Shown here piece after piece: positions 33,127-43,953 of a stretch of 64,000 nucleotides of DNA (the first letter of the stretch is position 1; each line of letters begins with the position of its first letter). The stretch covers positions 2,356,001 through 2,420,000 of the forward strand of contig NZ_PDCM01000002.1 in assembly GCF_008634025.1 (NCBI RefSeq), given 5' to 3'. The DNA comes from Streptomyces albofaciens JCM 4342. Lineage in GTDB: Bacteria; Actinomycetota; Actinomycetes; Streptomycetales; Streptomycetaceae. Below the pieces are notes generated by a model. It saw only the letters and a list, made by a program, of their open reading frames with translations, had not been told where the DNA came from and searched no databases. Position numbers and translations under genes: made by a program.

Positions 33127-33292
33127 GACCTGGGCCTCCGTGGCACGGGAACAACAACGGTCCCGACGCTACGGAGCGCGGCCCACCGCCCGGATCGGCG
33201 CACGGGTGGGTCCCGGGTGGAAACGGCGGCGGGCGCCTCTCCACCCGTGGGTGGACAGGCGCCCGTACCGGCGTGTGCCGCGCTTCTTCCCG

Positions 33293-35413
<2,121 letters not shown>

Positions 35414-35858
35414 GCGGTTCGCTCCTCGCTGAATTACTGGCGGCCCGCATTCCGCGGACCCGGTCGTGGCGGTGTCGCCGGTCAGAGCGTACCGAGGCCC
35501 GGTAGAGCCGAAGTGACGCCACCCGTGACGACGGCCATGGTAGTAGACTTTCGCTCACGTGTTCGATCCCTCGAAGGGGTGAGAGCGCGGTGACGCGCAC
35601 ATCACGTTCCCTTCGAGGCATGAACCATTTAGGCTCCGGGCACGTCCTCTTGAACAACCGGCAAGCCAGCCGGGAGGACAAAGCCCAGCAACCAACGTGA
35701 ATCAGACCACCACGCAATACGGCTCATTCGCCGCCACCCGGCAACACCCGGCGTCCTTGGAAAAATTTTTTCAGGGAATAGGCACGAGCGGGAACGTTTT
35801 CGGCCTGGTTGGATGTTGACCCTGGTACGACAGCTCGTCGAGCTAGAGAAGAGGCGAC
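35414..35858. other. Intergenic region upstream of parE and DUF7455 with structured repeats
   Basis: 445 bases without a supported protein gene. CCTCGAAGGG (35569-35578) and CCCTTCGAGG (35609-35618) form a perfect 10-bp inverted repeat with a 30-base gap. TCGCTCACGTGTTCGA at 35551 matches an actinobacterial LexA-box pattern (TCGAAC N4 GTTCGA) in 10 of 12 defined bases. GGAAC at 35791 and GTT at 35815 with a 19-base spacer weakly resemble a SigR promoter for the rightward small gene. Confidence 0.35.
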
Positions 35859-36089
35859 GTGACTACTGTTCTGACCCCCGCGAGCCCGCTGACGGCCGCT
35901 GACCGCTGCGACCGCTGCGGCGCCCAGGCATACCTGCGCGTCGTTCTGATGTCCGGCGGCGAACTGCTCTTCTGCGCCCACCACGGCCGCAAGTTCGAGC
36001 CAGAACTCAAGAAGATCGCCGCGGAAATACAGGACGAGACGGAGCGGCTGACCGCCTCTCCCGCGTCTGCTTCCGATGAGGAACGCTGA
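35859..36089 (+). CDS. DUF7455 small protein
   Basis: A 76-residue conserved actinobacterial protein. It has CDRCGAQAYLRV and LFCAHHGRKFEP, so two Cys pairs/His could form a small zinc-binding knuckle. A GTG start at 35859 follows GAGG. Genes of this kind sit near hrdB in many actinobacteria. Function unknown. Confidence 0.85.
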   Translation: MTTVLTPASPLTAADRCDRCGAQAYLRVVLMSGGELLFCAHHGRKFEPELKKIAAEIQDETERLTASPASASDEER

Positions 36090-36133
36090 CACATCGCATC
36101 CGACGACGAGCGACAGCGGCCTAGGGCCGTGTG

Positions 36134-36170
36134 GCGGGCGGCTTCCCGGAACCACCGGGAGGCCGCCCGC
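36134..36170. terminator. Strong terminator hairpin between convergent genes
   Basis: GCGGGCGGCTTCCCGG (36134-36149) pairs with CCGGGAGGCCGCCCGC (36155-36170), 15 of 16 pairs, loop of 5 bases. It serves the DUF7455 gene and possibly the leftward protease gene. Confidence 0.8.
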
Positions 36171-36296
36171 ACTCGTCTGCCCCCGCGGCCCCGGCAGTGA
36201 CGGGACGGGACACACCCTTGGGCGCCGCCTGTGGCGTCCTGAGGCCCCGCGACCGGCCACCCCGGCTTCCCGCCCGGCCCGCCCGCGCCACGGCGC

Positions 36297-37112
36297 TCAG
36301 CCGCCACCATGGGCGGCCACATGCTTCATCATCGCCGAGATGCGCGTATAGACGCCCGGCTTCGCCGCCTTCCCGCATCCGGTTCCCCAGGACACCAGCC
36401 CGATCAGCCGTCCCCGCGCCACCAGCGGTCCGCCACTGTCACCCTGGCAGGCGTCCCGGCCACCCTGCGGCGTCCCCGCACACAGCATGGAATCAGCCAA
36501 ATACTTCCCGTCCGCGTTGCCCGGGTATGCCCTGCTACAGGCCGCGTTCGAGTACACCTGCACCTGCGCCGACCGGAGCGTGGCCGCGTACGTCCCGTTA
36601 CCGGTCGTATCGCCCCAGCCGTACACATCCGCCTTCGTGCCGGCCCGGTACGCGGCGTCGCCGGCCTTGGCCATCGGCAGGGCCCGGCCCTTCGGCTGCT
36701 GCCGGCCGAGCGTGAGCACGGCGATGTCACCGGCGTTGCTGTAACTGTCGTACGTCGGGTTCACCCACACCCGCTGCGGTACGAACTCCTGCCCGCCGCG
36801 GCCTCGCATGTCCTCGCGTCCCGTGATGATCCGCAGGTCCCTGACCCGCTGCCACTCCACGCCCAGCACCGCACGGCTCAGACAGTGCGCCGCCGTCACG
36901 ACCGTCGCGCGACCGACCAGAACACCGCCGCAGAACTGGCCCGACCGGTCGTTCCCGAAGCGTGAGCGGGAGCTGATCGCGACCATCCACGGGTGGTCGG
37001 AGACCTTCACCGGCCGGCCTCCCACCACCGACTCGTCCGCCCGCGCGGTGGTGACCGGCACGGCGAGGACGAGGGCGAGCGCCCCGAGGGCGGCCCGGAC
37101 GAAAGCACGCAT
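36297..37112 (-). CDS. Secreted trypsin-like serine protease
   Basis: A 271-residue S1-family protease. The signal peptide (MRAFVRAALGALALVLAVPV, cut near ARA|DE) precedes VVGGRPV, the usual activation site. The catalytic triad is visible: His in TAAHC, Asp in NAGDIAVLTL, Ser in CQGDSGGP. The specificity pocket DACQGDSGGP points to trypsin-like cleavage after Lys/Arg. Disulfide cysteines are paired as in the family. AGGAG lies 6 bases before the ATG at 37112. It may act in nutrient supply or in developmental proteolysis. Confidence 0.92.
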   Translation of the reverse strand: MRAFVRAALGALALVLAVPVTTARADESVVGGRPVKVSDHPWMVAISSRSRFGNDRSGQFCGGVLVGRATVVTAAHCLSRAVLGVEWQRVRDLRIITGREDMRGRGGQEFVPQRVWVNPTYDSYSNAGDIAVLTLGRQQPKGRALPMAKAGDAAYRAGTKADVYGWGDTTGNGTYAATLRSAQVQVYSNAACSRAYPGNADGKYLADSMLCAGTPQGGRDACQGDSGGPLVARGRLIGLVSWGTGCGKAAKPGVYTRISAMMKHVAAHGGG

Positions 37113-37186
37113 ACACGCTCCTGACTGTGCGGAAGTGTTCGCACACCCAGGGTGAGTCAGTCGGACGCATCGCGCACCCGGACACA

Positions 37187-37226
37187 CCGCGGGCCCGGCC
37201 CTCCCGAGGGAGGACCGGGCCCGCGG
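37187..37226 (-). terminator. hrdB terminator
   Basis: CCGCGGGCCCGG (37187-37198) pairs perfectly with CCGGGCCCGCGG (37215-37226), enclosing a second small CCTCCC/GGGAGG stem. It lies 38 bases past the hrdB stop. Confidence 0.8.
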
Positions 37227-37263
37227 TGCACTCGGACGGCCGTTAGGAGCGTGAGCCCCCGAA

Positions 37264-38814
37264 TCAGTCCAGGTAGTCGCGCAGGACCTGCGAGCGCGAC
37301 GGGTGGCGCAGCTTCGACATCGTCTTGGACTCGATCTGGCGGATGCGCTCACGCGTGACGCCGTAGACCTTGCCGATCTCGTCCAGCGTCTTGGGCTGGC
37401 CGTCGGTGAGGCCGAAGCGCATGGAGACCACGCCGGCCTCGCGCTCGCTGAGCGTGTCCAGGACCGAGTGCAGCTGCTCCTGCAGAAGCGTGAAGCTGAC
37501 CGCGTCGGCCGGCACGACCGCCTCGGAGTCCTCGATCAGGTCACCGAACTCGCTGTCGCCGTCCTCGCCCAGCGGGGTGTGCAGCGAGATCGGCTCGCGG
37601 CCGTACTTCTGGACCTCGATGACCTTCTCGGGGGTCATGTCCAGTTCCTTGGCCAGCTCCTCCGGGGTGGGCTCGCGGCCCAGGTCCTGGAGCATCTGGC
37701 GCTGCACACGGGCCAGCTTGTTGATGACCTCGACCATGTGGACGGGGATACGGATCGTCCGGGCCTGGTCGGCCATGGCGCGGGTGATGGCCTGGCGGAT
37801 CCACCACGTCGCGTACGTGGAGAACTTGTAACCCTTGGTGTAGTCGAACTTCTCGACCGCACGGATCAGACCGAGGTTGCCCTCCTGGATCAGGTCCAGG
37901 AAGAGCATGCCGCGGCCGGTGTAGCGCTTGGCCAGCGAGACCACCAGACGGAGGTTGGCCTCCAGGAGGTGGTTCTTGGCGCGGCGGCCGTCCTCGGCGA
38001 TGATCTCCAGCTCACGCTTGAGCTTCGGCGCCAGCTTGTCGGAGTTGGCCAGCTTGTCCTCGGCGAACAGGCCCGCCTCGATGCGCTTGGCGAGTTCGAC
38101 CTCCTGCTCGGCGTTGAGCAGCGGGACCTTGCCGATCTGCTTGAGGTAGTCCTTGACCGGGTCGGCGGTGGCACCGGCCGCGGCGACCTGCTGCGCGGGG
38201 GCGTCGTCCTCGTCGTCGTCGGACAGCACGAAGCCGGCGTTCTCGGCGCCCTCGGGCACCTCGGCGGCCTCGCCCTTGCCCGCGGGCGCCGCTTCCTCGA
38301 TCGGCTCGTCCTCGAGAAGGTCGTCGACGTCCTTCTTGGCGGCGGTCTTCTTCGCCACGGTCTTCTTGGCGGCGGTCTTCTTCGCGACCGTCTTCTTGGC
38401 CGCGGCCTTCTTGGCGACCGTCTTCTTCTCGGGACCGCCCTCGGCCTCGCCGTACGACGTGTCGCCCAGCGGGGCGGCCGCGGTGGTGGTGGCCTTCTTC
38501 ACCGTGGCGGTCTTGGCCGCGACGGTCTTGGTGGCGGTGCGCTTCGCCGGACTCTTCGCTGCGACGCTCTTGCGGGTGCGCTTGGGCGCCTCTGCGGCAC
38601 TGACCATCAGCGTCACACCCTCCTCGTCGAGGATCTGGTTGAGGCTGCGCAGAACGTTCTTCCACTGGGTTGGCGGAATCTGGTCAGCCTCGAAGGCCCG
38701 ACGCACGTCATCGCCGGCGATCTGCCCATCAGCCTTTCCCCGCTCGATGAGCGCCATCACTGACTCGGACTCGGCGATCTCCGGCGGGAGCGTACGGGAT
38801 GTGCTGGCCGACAC
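37264..38814 (-). CDS. hrdB: Principal RNA polymerase sigma factor HrdB
   Basis: A 516-residue sigma-70. Its GTG start [15 protein letters not shown] is the same as in S. coelicolor HrdB; GAGAGG lies upstream. An N-terminal region is followed by a Lys/Ala/Thr repeat ([16 protein letters not shown]) and an acidic stretch, then region 1.2 ([20 protein letters not shown]), region 2 with [20 protein letters not shown] and [15 protein letters not shown], region 3, and region 4 ([35 protein letters not shown]). It directs housekeeping transcription and is essential. The Lys/Ala repeat is more extended than the core and differs between species. Confidence 0.98.
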   Translation of the reverse strand: MSASTSRTLPPEIAESESVMALIERGKADGQIAGDDVRRAFEADQIPPTQWKNVLRSLNQILDEEGVTLMVSAAEAPKRTRKSVAAKSPAKRTATKTVAAKTATVKKATTTAAAPLGDTSYGEAEGGPEKKTVAKKAAAKKTVAKKTAAKKTVAKKTAAKKDVDDLLEDEPIEEAAPAGKGEAAEVPEGAENAGFVLSDDDEDDAPAQQVAAAGATADPVKDYLKQIGKVPLLNAEQEVELAKRIEAGLFAEDKLANSDKLAPKLKRELEIIAEDGRRAKNHLLEANLRLVVSLAKRYTGRGMLFLDLIQEGNLGLIRAVEKFDYTKGYKFSTYATWWIRQAITRAMADQARTIRIPVHMVEVINKLARVQRQMLQDLGREPTPEELAKELDMTPEKVIEVQKYGREPISLHTPLGEDGDSEFGDLIEDSEAVVPADAVSFTLLQEQLHSVLDTLSEREAGVVSMRFGLTDGQPKTLDEIGKVYGVTRERIRQIESKTMSKLRHPSRSQVLRDYLD

Positions 38815-39398
38815 GAACAACCTCTCGGAACGATGGGAACGGCTTCCGACCCCGTCCACGGTGGATCGGAGCCGACGACCGCCGGCGGGGATGGACCGAC
38901 GGCGCAGGGGAAGCCGGGGAGTTGAACAGCGCCGAAAGCGCCGCTCGCATTCCCTCCTCGGCTATCACCTCTTAAGTCATCGCGCCTCCCCGGCGAGCGT
39001 TACGCCCAATCTGCGTGGCCCGAGTCACACCGCATAACGGAACATTCCCCCCTCTACGGGGCGCAATCCTCCCAAGCAAACGCCGGGCCCGGATCGCGCT
39101 TCCGGGCCCGGCGGCCTGACGTACTTCGGCTCACGCCGCACCGCTCGCTCGCGGCGGCGCACTGTCGCGGGCCACACCCGCGCCGGCACGCTCCGGCGGC
39201 GTCCGCACGCCCTGTGCGCCCCCATGCACTCCGCGCGCCTGGCGTCCGCTCCCCGCGCCTCGGGCGGACCGAACGTTTTCAGACGTTCCGTCCCGCGCGG
39301 ACGCGCCTCCCGTCCTGTACGGGCGCGCGCTCCTCAGCCGGCCCTCCCCGGCCGGTACGGGCCCTCCAGCGGGCACCGGTCCTCGGTGGCGCGGGCCC
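38815..39398. promoter_or_regulatory. hrdB promoter region
   Basis: About 580 bases without a gene between whiH and hrdB. On the minus strand GTGACT is followed after 18 bases by CGTAAC near 39000, a weak promoter candidate. Two GGGAAT words could belong to the SigR-type promoter known for hrdB, but the partner GTT is not at the expected distance. Confidence 0.35.
39081..39113 (-). terminator. whiH terminator hairpin
   Basis: CGCCGGGCCCGGA (39081-39093) pairs perfectly over 13 bp with TCCGGGCCCGGCG (39101-39113), loop of 7 bases. It separates whiH from the hrdB promoter region. Confidence 0.75.
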
Positions 39399-40355
39399 TC
39401 AGTGCTCGCGGGGCGGCGGGACGGTGTGGTCCCCGGCGCCGCCGGCACCCTGGCCGCCGGCCTCGCCGTGGGCCGTCAGGAGGGTCCGCATCGCGGCCTC
39501 GGCGCCCGGGGCGTCACCGGCGCCGATCGCGTCGACGATCCGCATGTGCTGGCCGACGGACTTCTCCGCGGGGCGCTCGCAGCCGCCGGACGGACCGCCC
39601 GAGACGTGCAGGGCGGAGGTGACGATGCCGGAGAGGTGCTCCAGCATGCGGTTCCCGGCGAGCTGGAGCAGCAGGGTGTGGAACTCTGAGTCGGCGCGGG
39701 CGAAGGTCAGCCCGTCGCCCTGGGCCGCGGCGTGCCCCATGATCTCGACCATGTCGGCGAGGCGCTGCTGGATGTCGTCGCGGCCGTGGCCGGCGGCGAG
39801 CCGGGCGGCGAGGGGCTCGATCGTCCAACGCAACTCGGACAGCTCCCGGCGCTGGTCGTCGCGCTGCGGGCCGTACGCCCGCCACTCGATGATGTCGGGG
39901 TCGAGCAGATTCCAGTCGCTGACCGGGCGTACTCGGGTGCCTACGTTCGGGCGGGCGCTGACCAGGCCCTTGGCCTCCAGGACGCGCAGGGACTCGCGGA
40001 CGACGGTGCGGGAGACCTCGAAGCGCTGGCCGATCTCCTCGGGCACGAGCGGACGGTCGGCGCCCAGATCGCCGGAGACGATCATCTGGCCGAGCTGCTG
40101 GACGAGTTGGCCGTGCAGTCCACGGCCGCGGTTGCCCGCCGCGCGGCGGCCGGCCCGAGCCATGTCCGCATCGGTTCCGTCCCAGACGGGCGGCACGCGG
40201 TCGGCCCGCTCGGCGCCCGGCGCGTGGGCGACCCCGCCGGGGCCGGGTGCGCCCGCGGCGTTGGCGTAGGAGTAGCGGTCAAGCTCGCCCGGACCGGCGA
40301 GGCCGGAGTCGGCGGGGCGAGCCGCGGTCATCATGGTGTGCGCAAGGGTACTCAC
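39399..40355 (-). CDS. whiH: Sporulation regulator WhiH (GntR/FCD family)
   Basis: A 318-residue developmental transcription factor. The first ~75 residues are the family-specific extension starting STLAHTMMTAARPADSGL. The winged HTH includes EIGQRFEVSRTVVRESLRVL, and the FCD domain follows (LRWTIEPLAARLAAGHGRDD). WhiH is needed for sporulation septation in aerial hyphae. Sequence and the position directly beside hrdB agree with S. coelicolor whiH. The start is GTG at 40355; the Ala/Gly-rich insert around residues 33-50 and the Gly-rich C-terminus differ from the S. coelicolor protein as I remember it. Confidence 0.96.
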   Translation of the reverse strand: MSTLAHTMMTAARPADSGLAGPGELDRYSYANAAGAPGPGGVAHAPGAERADRVPPVWDGTDADMARAGRRAAGNRGRGLHGQLVQQLGQMIVSGDLGADRPLVPEEIGQRFEVSRTVVRESLRVLEAKGLVSARPNVGTRVRPVSDWNLLDPDIIEWRAYGPQRDDQRRELSELRWTIEPLAARLAAGHGRDDIQQRLADMVEIMGHAAAQGDGLTFARADSEFHTLLLQLAGNRMLEHLSGIVTSALHVSGGPSGGCERPAEKSVGQHMRIVDAIGAGDAPGAEAAMRTLLTAHGEAGGQGAGGAGDHTVPPPREH

Positions 40356-40416
40356 GCATCATTTGTCGGCGACGCCCCCGGACCCCTTGAGGTCTTTGGT
40401 GAAAAGCACACGAAAG

Positions 40417-40444
40417 GGTGATCGCCCATCCTTCCCCAATTGAC
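40417..40444 (-). promoter_or_regulatory. Possible WhiG-type promoter of whiH
   Basis: On the minus strand GCGATCA (40419-40425), resembling the WhiG -10 GCCGATAA, follows a TCAA word at 40440-40443 about 14 bases upstream. whiH is known to be WhiG-dependent, but this match is partial and the spacing is one or two bases short. Confidence 0.25.
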
Positions 40445-40516
40445 GCTTTATCGGAAAGAAAGGTGCTCCCCTCGGGAGGGCTTCGACCGAGGCCGCAGCG
40501 GCCGCGCCGGCCGTGG

Positions 40517-42790
40517 TCAGCGGGCCCGCTTCCGCAGCGCGGTCAGGGCGTAGGCGAAGACCAGTGCGGTGAGCGACAACGTGAGCGCCCCGCCCACCGG
40601 TTGGGCCGTCAGCCGCAGCACCGTACCGACCGCCTGGTCGAAACCGGACGGCCACTGCACGAACGCCGCCGACCGCAGCCGCGCCGGGACACCGACCAGC
40701 GACCGGGCTGCCGGCACCTCCAACGCCCGCTGTACGAGCGGGAGGACGAGCACCGGTACGGCGAGCACCGCCGCCAGCCCCATCGCGGTGGACCGGAAGA
40801 CACCGGCTGCCAGGACGCCCGCCCACGCGCAGCCGGCCATGAGGGCCGACCACGTGACGACCAGGACCTTCCCGTCACCGCCCGGCGGCAGCCCCGCGGC
40901 ACCGAACAGGCCACGCACCAGCACGCCGTCGAGCAGCAGCGTCCCGATCGCGAGCAGCACCGCCGCGGCCCCGCTGACCAGCAGCTTGGCGGCGAGCAGG
41001 CCGAGGCGGCGGGGCACGGTGCCCTGCTCGGGCGCGAGGGCCGGGTAGCGGAACTCCTGGCCGAAGGAGAGCGCCCCGATCAGCCCGGCGGCGAGCGCGG
41101 CCGGAGGAAACGGAAGTTGACGCGGCCAGCCGGTGAGGACGTGCACCCGGGAGGTGTCTCCGGCGCGGGCCAGGACCAGCGCGAAGACCAGGGCGACGGC
41201 CAGGGAAAGGACGGCGACGACCAGACCCGCCGGATCGGTCGAGGCCCGGCGCAGCTCGTACCGCAGCGGCCACTCCGGCCCACGACCGGCCAGCCGCAGA
41301 CTCACGAGCTGCCGGGCGGCGACTTCCGGGGAGGCGGGGGCTGGGGTGGGGGCGCCAGGGGGGAGGGAGGTGCGGAGGGGTTTCAGGGGTTTGAAGGTTG
41401 AGGTGCGGGTGGGGGTGGAGCGGCTCGTGAGGGCAGGTCTGTCTGTAGGGGTGGGAGAGTTTGTGGGGGCGGGAGAGTTTGTGGGGGTGGGGGTTTGGGT
41501 GGGCGGTTGAGTGGCGGCGGGGGGTGGGGCGAGGTTGACGGGTTGGGGTGGGGTGGTCGGGGTGTGGTCGGTGGTTGCCGTGGCCTCAAGCTCAGGCGTC
41601 GACGAGACGTTCGGGGCGAGGAGGGTCTCGGCGGCGTCGGGGCCCGTTGCTGAGGGGAGCGCGGCGGTCTCGCCGAGGGTGCTGCTGAGGGCAACGGTCG
41701 TGTCGGGAGTGACGGCTTCGCCGAGGTTTCCACTGAGGGCAACGGCCGTTTCGGGAGCGGCGGTCTCGGGTGCGGGAATCACGGACACGGCGGTCGCGTC
41801 GCCCGCGCTTGCGCCGTGCTCCGCGGTGTCCTGCTCTGCGTGGGCGGCGGCGCTCCGGGCGCGGCCGTCGGCGCGGGTGAGCGGGGTGACCGGCCCGGTG
41901 TCCCCCACCTCGTCGGCGAGCCGGTGCACGAGGATGCCGTGCCGGAACGCCGCGTCCCCCACGGCCGCGCAGGTGCTCCCGTAGACGGCGATACGGCTGC
42001 CGCTCTCCCGTACGATCTCGACCGCGCGGCCGGCGTTCGGATCCACGCCCGGACGGGCCCGCTGCGACTCGTCCACGAGCAGCGACGCGAGCCGGTCGGC
42101 GTGCGGCGAGCGGACGACGACACGGGGACGCAGCCGGGTACGGGCGAAGTCGGCCGCACTCTGGTCCGCCACCAGCCTGCCCTCCTCGATGGTGACGACC
42201 CGGTGGCCGAGCCGGGCGGCCGCCCGCGCGTCGTTCGAGGTGACCAGCACGGTTCCGCCCTGCGCCGCGTAACCCCGCAGCAGGCCGTGCAGCCACGCCG
42301 CCTCACGTGGGGAGACGTCGCGGGAGGGCTCGTCGAGGAGAAGGGTGTGCGGGTCGCCGAGCAGGGCCGCGGCCAGGCCGAGCCTGCGGTCCATGCCCCG
42401 CGAGAACGCGCCGAGTCTCTCATCGGCCAGGCCGCTGAGGCCGACGACGTCCAGCACGTCGTCGGCGCGCGACGCCGGTACCCCGGCCGCGGCGGTGAGC
42501 ATGCGCAGGTGGCCACGCGCCGTACGGGCCGGGTGGCCGGGCACGTCTCCGAAGACCACGCCGATCTCACGGGCCGGATTCGGTACGCGGTACAGCGGGC
42601 GGCCGCGGAAGAGCGCGACACCACGGCCGCCCTCCAACTGGAGCATGAGCCGCAGGGCGGTGGTCTTGCCGGCTCCTTCGGCGCCGAGCAGGACGGTGAT
42701 CCGGCCGGCGGGGGCCTCGAAGCTCAGATCGTCGACAGCGGGGCGCCGTCCTTCACGGGAGCCGCCGGTCAGCCCGATGGCCTGGATCAT
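40517..42790 (-). CDS. ABC transporter, ATPase fused to membrane domain
   Basis: A 757-residue single-chain ABC-type protein. The N-terminal ATPase has Walker A GAEGAGKTT near residue 36, an atypical signature SRGMDRRLGLA in place of LSGGQ, and Walker B LLLDEPSRDV. Residues ~300-480 are a Pro/Thr/Ala-rich linker with PTNSP-like repeats. The C-terminal ~270 residues hold about six transmembrane helices. ATG at 42790 (MIQAIGL) is the preferred start. It lies upstream of whiH on the same strand, 160 bases away. An exporter role is likely; the substrate is unknown. Confidence 0.85.
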   Translation of the reverse strand: MIQAIGLTGGSREGRRPAVDDLSFEAPAGRITVLLGAEGAGKTTALRLMLQLEGGRGVALFRGRPLYRVPNPAREIGVVFGDVPGHPARTARGHLRMLTAAAGVPASRADDVLDVVGLSGLADERLGAFSRGMDRRLGLAAALLGDPHTLLLDEPSRDVSPREAAWLHGLLRGYAAQGGTVLVTSNDARAAARLGHRVVTIEEGRLVADQSAADFARTRLRPRVVVRSPHADRLASLLVDESQRARPGVDPNAGRAVEIVRESGSRIAVYGSTCAAVGDAAFRHGILVHRLADEVGDTGPVTPLTRADGRARSAAAHAEQDTAEHGASAGDATAVSVIPAPETAAPETAVALSGNLGEAVTPDTTVALSSTLGETAALPSATGPDAAETLLAPNVSSTPELEATATTDHTPTTPPQPVNLAPPPAATQPPTQTPTPTNSPAPTNSPTPTDRPALTSRSTPTRTSTFKPLKPLRTSLPPGAPTPAPASPEVAARQLVSLRLAGRGPEWPLRYELRRASTDPAGLVVAVLSLAVALVFALVLARAGDTSRVHVLTGWPRQLPFPPAALAAGLIGALSFGQEFRYPALAPEQGTVPRRLGLLAAKLLVSGAAAVLLAIGTLLLDGVLVRGLFGAAGLPPGGDGKVLVVTWSALMAGCAWAGVLAAGVFRSTAMGLAAVLAVPVLVLPLVQRALEVPAARSLVGVPARLRSAAFVQWPSGFDQAVGTVLRLTAQPVGGALTLSLTALVFAYALTALRKRAR

Positions 42791-42941
42791 CTCGCCCCCC
42801 ACGGGGTGCGGGACCTTACGGAAACGGCGCGGAGCAGGAGGTCGGGACTCACCTGGCCACGGTAACGCCGAGTGTCCGATTTGCCGGTAATGCCCTTCGG
42901 TTGGCTGGCATGCGTGTCACGTGTGGGCGGGGGGTGTGGGG

Positions 42942-43036
42942 GCTGGGGTCGGATGTTGGGGTTGAGATCGGATGTTGGGGTTGAGGTCCGGTGTCGGGGT
43001 TGAGGTCGGGTGTTGCGGTTGAGATCGGGTGCTCAG
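42942..43036. repeat. 19-bp minisatellite, 5 copies
   Basis: Five consecutive 19-bp units of the type GTTGAGRTCGGRTGTTGGG begin at 42942, 42961, 42980, 42999 and 43018. As 19 is not divisible by three and stops occur, it is non-coding. It is followed by CTCGGCCG-based repeats. Confidence 0.85.
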
Positions 43037-43074
43037 CCGTACTCCCCCGCCCGACCATGCCCCCTCGGCCGAAA

Positions 43075-43132
43075 TCCCCGCTCGGCCGTTCTCCCCCGCT
43101 CGGCCGTACCCCCCTCGGCCGAACCCGAACAC
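43075..43132. repeat. CTCGGCCG-based repeat, 4 copies
   Basis: Units of 15-18 bp starting CTCGGCCG and ending in a C-run repeat up to the stop of the Nudix gene. The stretch 42791-43140 holds only these two repeat arrays and no gene. Confidence 0.7.
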
Positions 43133-43140
43133 TCCCCCGC

Positions 43141-43905
43141 TCAGACCTCCGGGCGCAGCATCGGCGGGTTGAGCAGGGTGGCGCCGCCCGCTCTGAACAG
43201 CTGGGCGGGACGGCCTCCCTGACGGGTCGTCGTTCCTCCTGTGGGTACCAGGAAGCCCGGCGTGCCGGTCACCTTGCGGTGGAAGTTACGGGGATCCAGC
43301 GCCACGCCCCACACCGCTTCGTAGACCCGGCGCAGCTCCCCGACGGTGAACTCCTGCGGGCAGAAGGCGGTGGCGAGCGAGGAGTACTCGATCTTCGAGC
43401 GGGCCCGCTCCACGCCGTCCGCGAGGATGCGCGCGTGGTCGAAGGCGAGCGGGGCGGACTGCTCGCCCTCGCGGCCGAGGCCGCCGTCCTGCTCCAGCAG
43501 TGTCTCCACCGGGGCCCAGCGCGCGCTGTGGGCGTCGCCGCCCGCCGTCGGGGCGGGGAGGTCCGGCGCGAGCACCAGGTGGGCGACGCTGACCACGCGC
43601 ATCCGGGGATCGCGCTTGGGGTCGCCGTATGTGGCGAGCTGTTCCAGATGCGCCCCGTAGGGCGGCGGCGGACCCGCCGGGCAGTGGGCGTGCAGTCCGG
43701 TCTCCTCGGCGAGTTCCCGGGCCGCGGCCGCCTCCAGGTCCTCGTCGGCCCGTACGAACCCGCCCGGCAGGGCCCAGCGTCCCTGGAACGGCGGCTCGCC
43801 CCGGCGCACGGCCAACGCGCACAGCGCGTGCTTGCGCACGGTGAGCACCACCAGATCGACGGTAACGGCGAACGGGGGGAAGGCCGACGGGTCGTAGGGA
43901 GGCAT
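43141..43905 (-). CDS. Nudix protein with C-terminal winged HTH (NrtR type)
   Basis: A 254-residue protein. The Nudix domain (residues 1-140) has the box around GFVRADEDLEAAAARELAEETG, which keeps the RELxEEtG core. The C-terminal ~90 residues are the winged HTH of NrtR-type regulators (FTVGELRRVYEAVWGVALDPRNFHRKV). NrtR proteins repress NAD-related or sugar genes and bind ADP-ribose. The start at 43905 lacks a ribosome-binding site but has TATGAT 6 bases before it, so the mRNA is probably leaderless. An inverted repeat overlaps this promoter, pointing to autoregulation. Confidence 0.88.
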   Translation of the reverse strand: MPPYDPSAFPPFAVTVDLVVLTVRKHALCALAVRRGEPPFQGRWALPGGFVRADEDLEAAAARELAEETGLHAHCPAGPPPPYGAHLEQLATYGDPKRDPRMRVVSVAHLVLAPDLPAPTAGGDAHSARWAPVETLLEQDGGLGREGEQSAPLAFDHARILADGVERARSKIEYSSLATAFCPQEFTVGELRRVYEAVWGVALDPRNFHRKVTGTPGFLVPTGGTTTRQGGRPAQLFRAGGATLLNPPMLRPEV

Positions 43906-43911
43906 GGCGCG

Positions 43912-43942
43912 ATCATAGTCGTCCGCCTGACGATAATCAGGC
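43912..43942 (-). promoter_or_regulatory. Leaderless promoter with overlapping operator for the Nudix gene
   Basis: TATGAT (minus strand, 43912-43917) lies 6 bases before the ATG. ATAGTCGTC (43915-43923) and GACGATAAT (43929-43937) form a 7-of-9 inverted repeat over the -10 and spacer, and GCCTGA / TCAGGC (43925-43942) a second perfect one. Consistent with self-repression. Confidence 0.6.
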
Positions 43943-43953
43943 CCCGGCGCACC

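Noticed and set aside
35561..35580. GTTCGATCCC, resembling a tRNA T-loop
   Set aside because: No acceptor stem, D-arm or anticodon arm can be folded around it.
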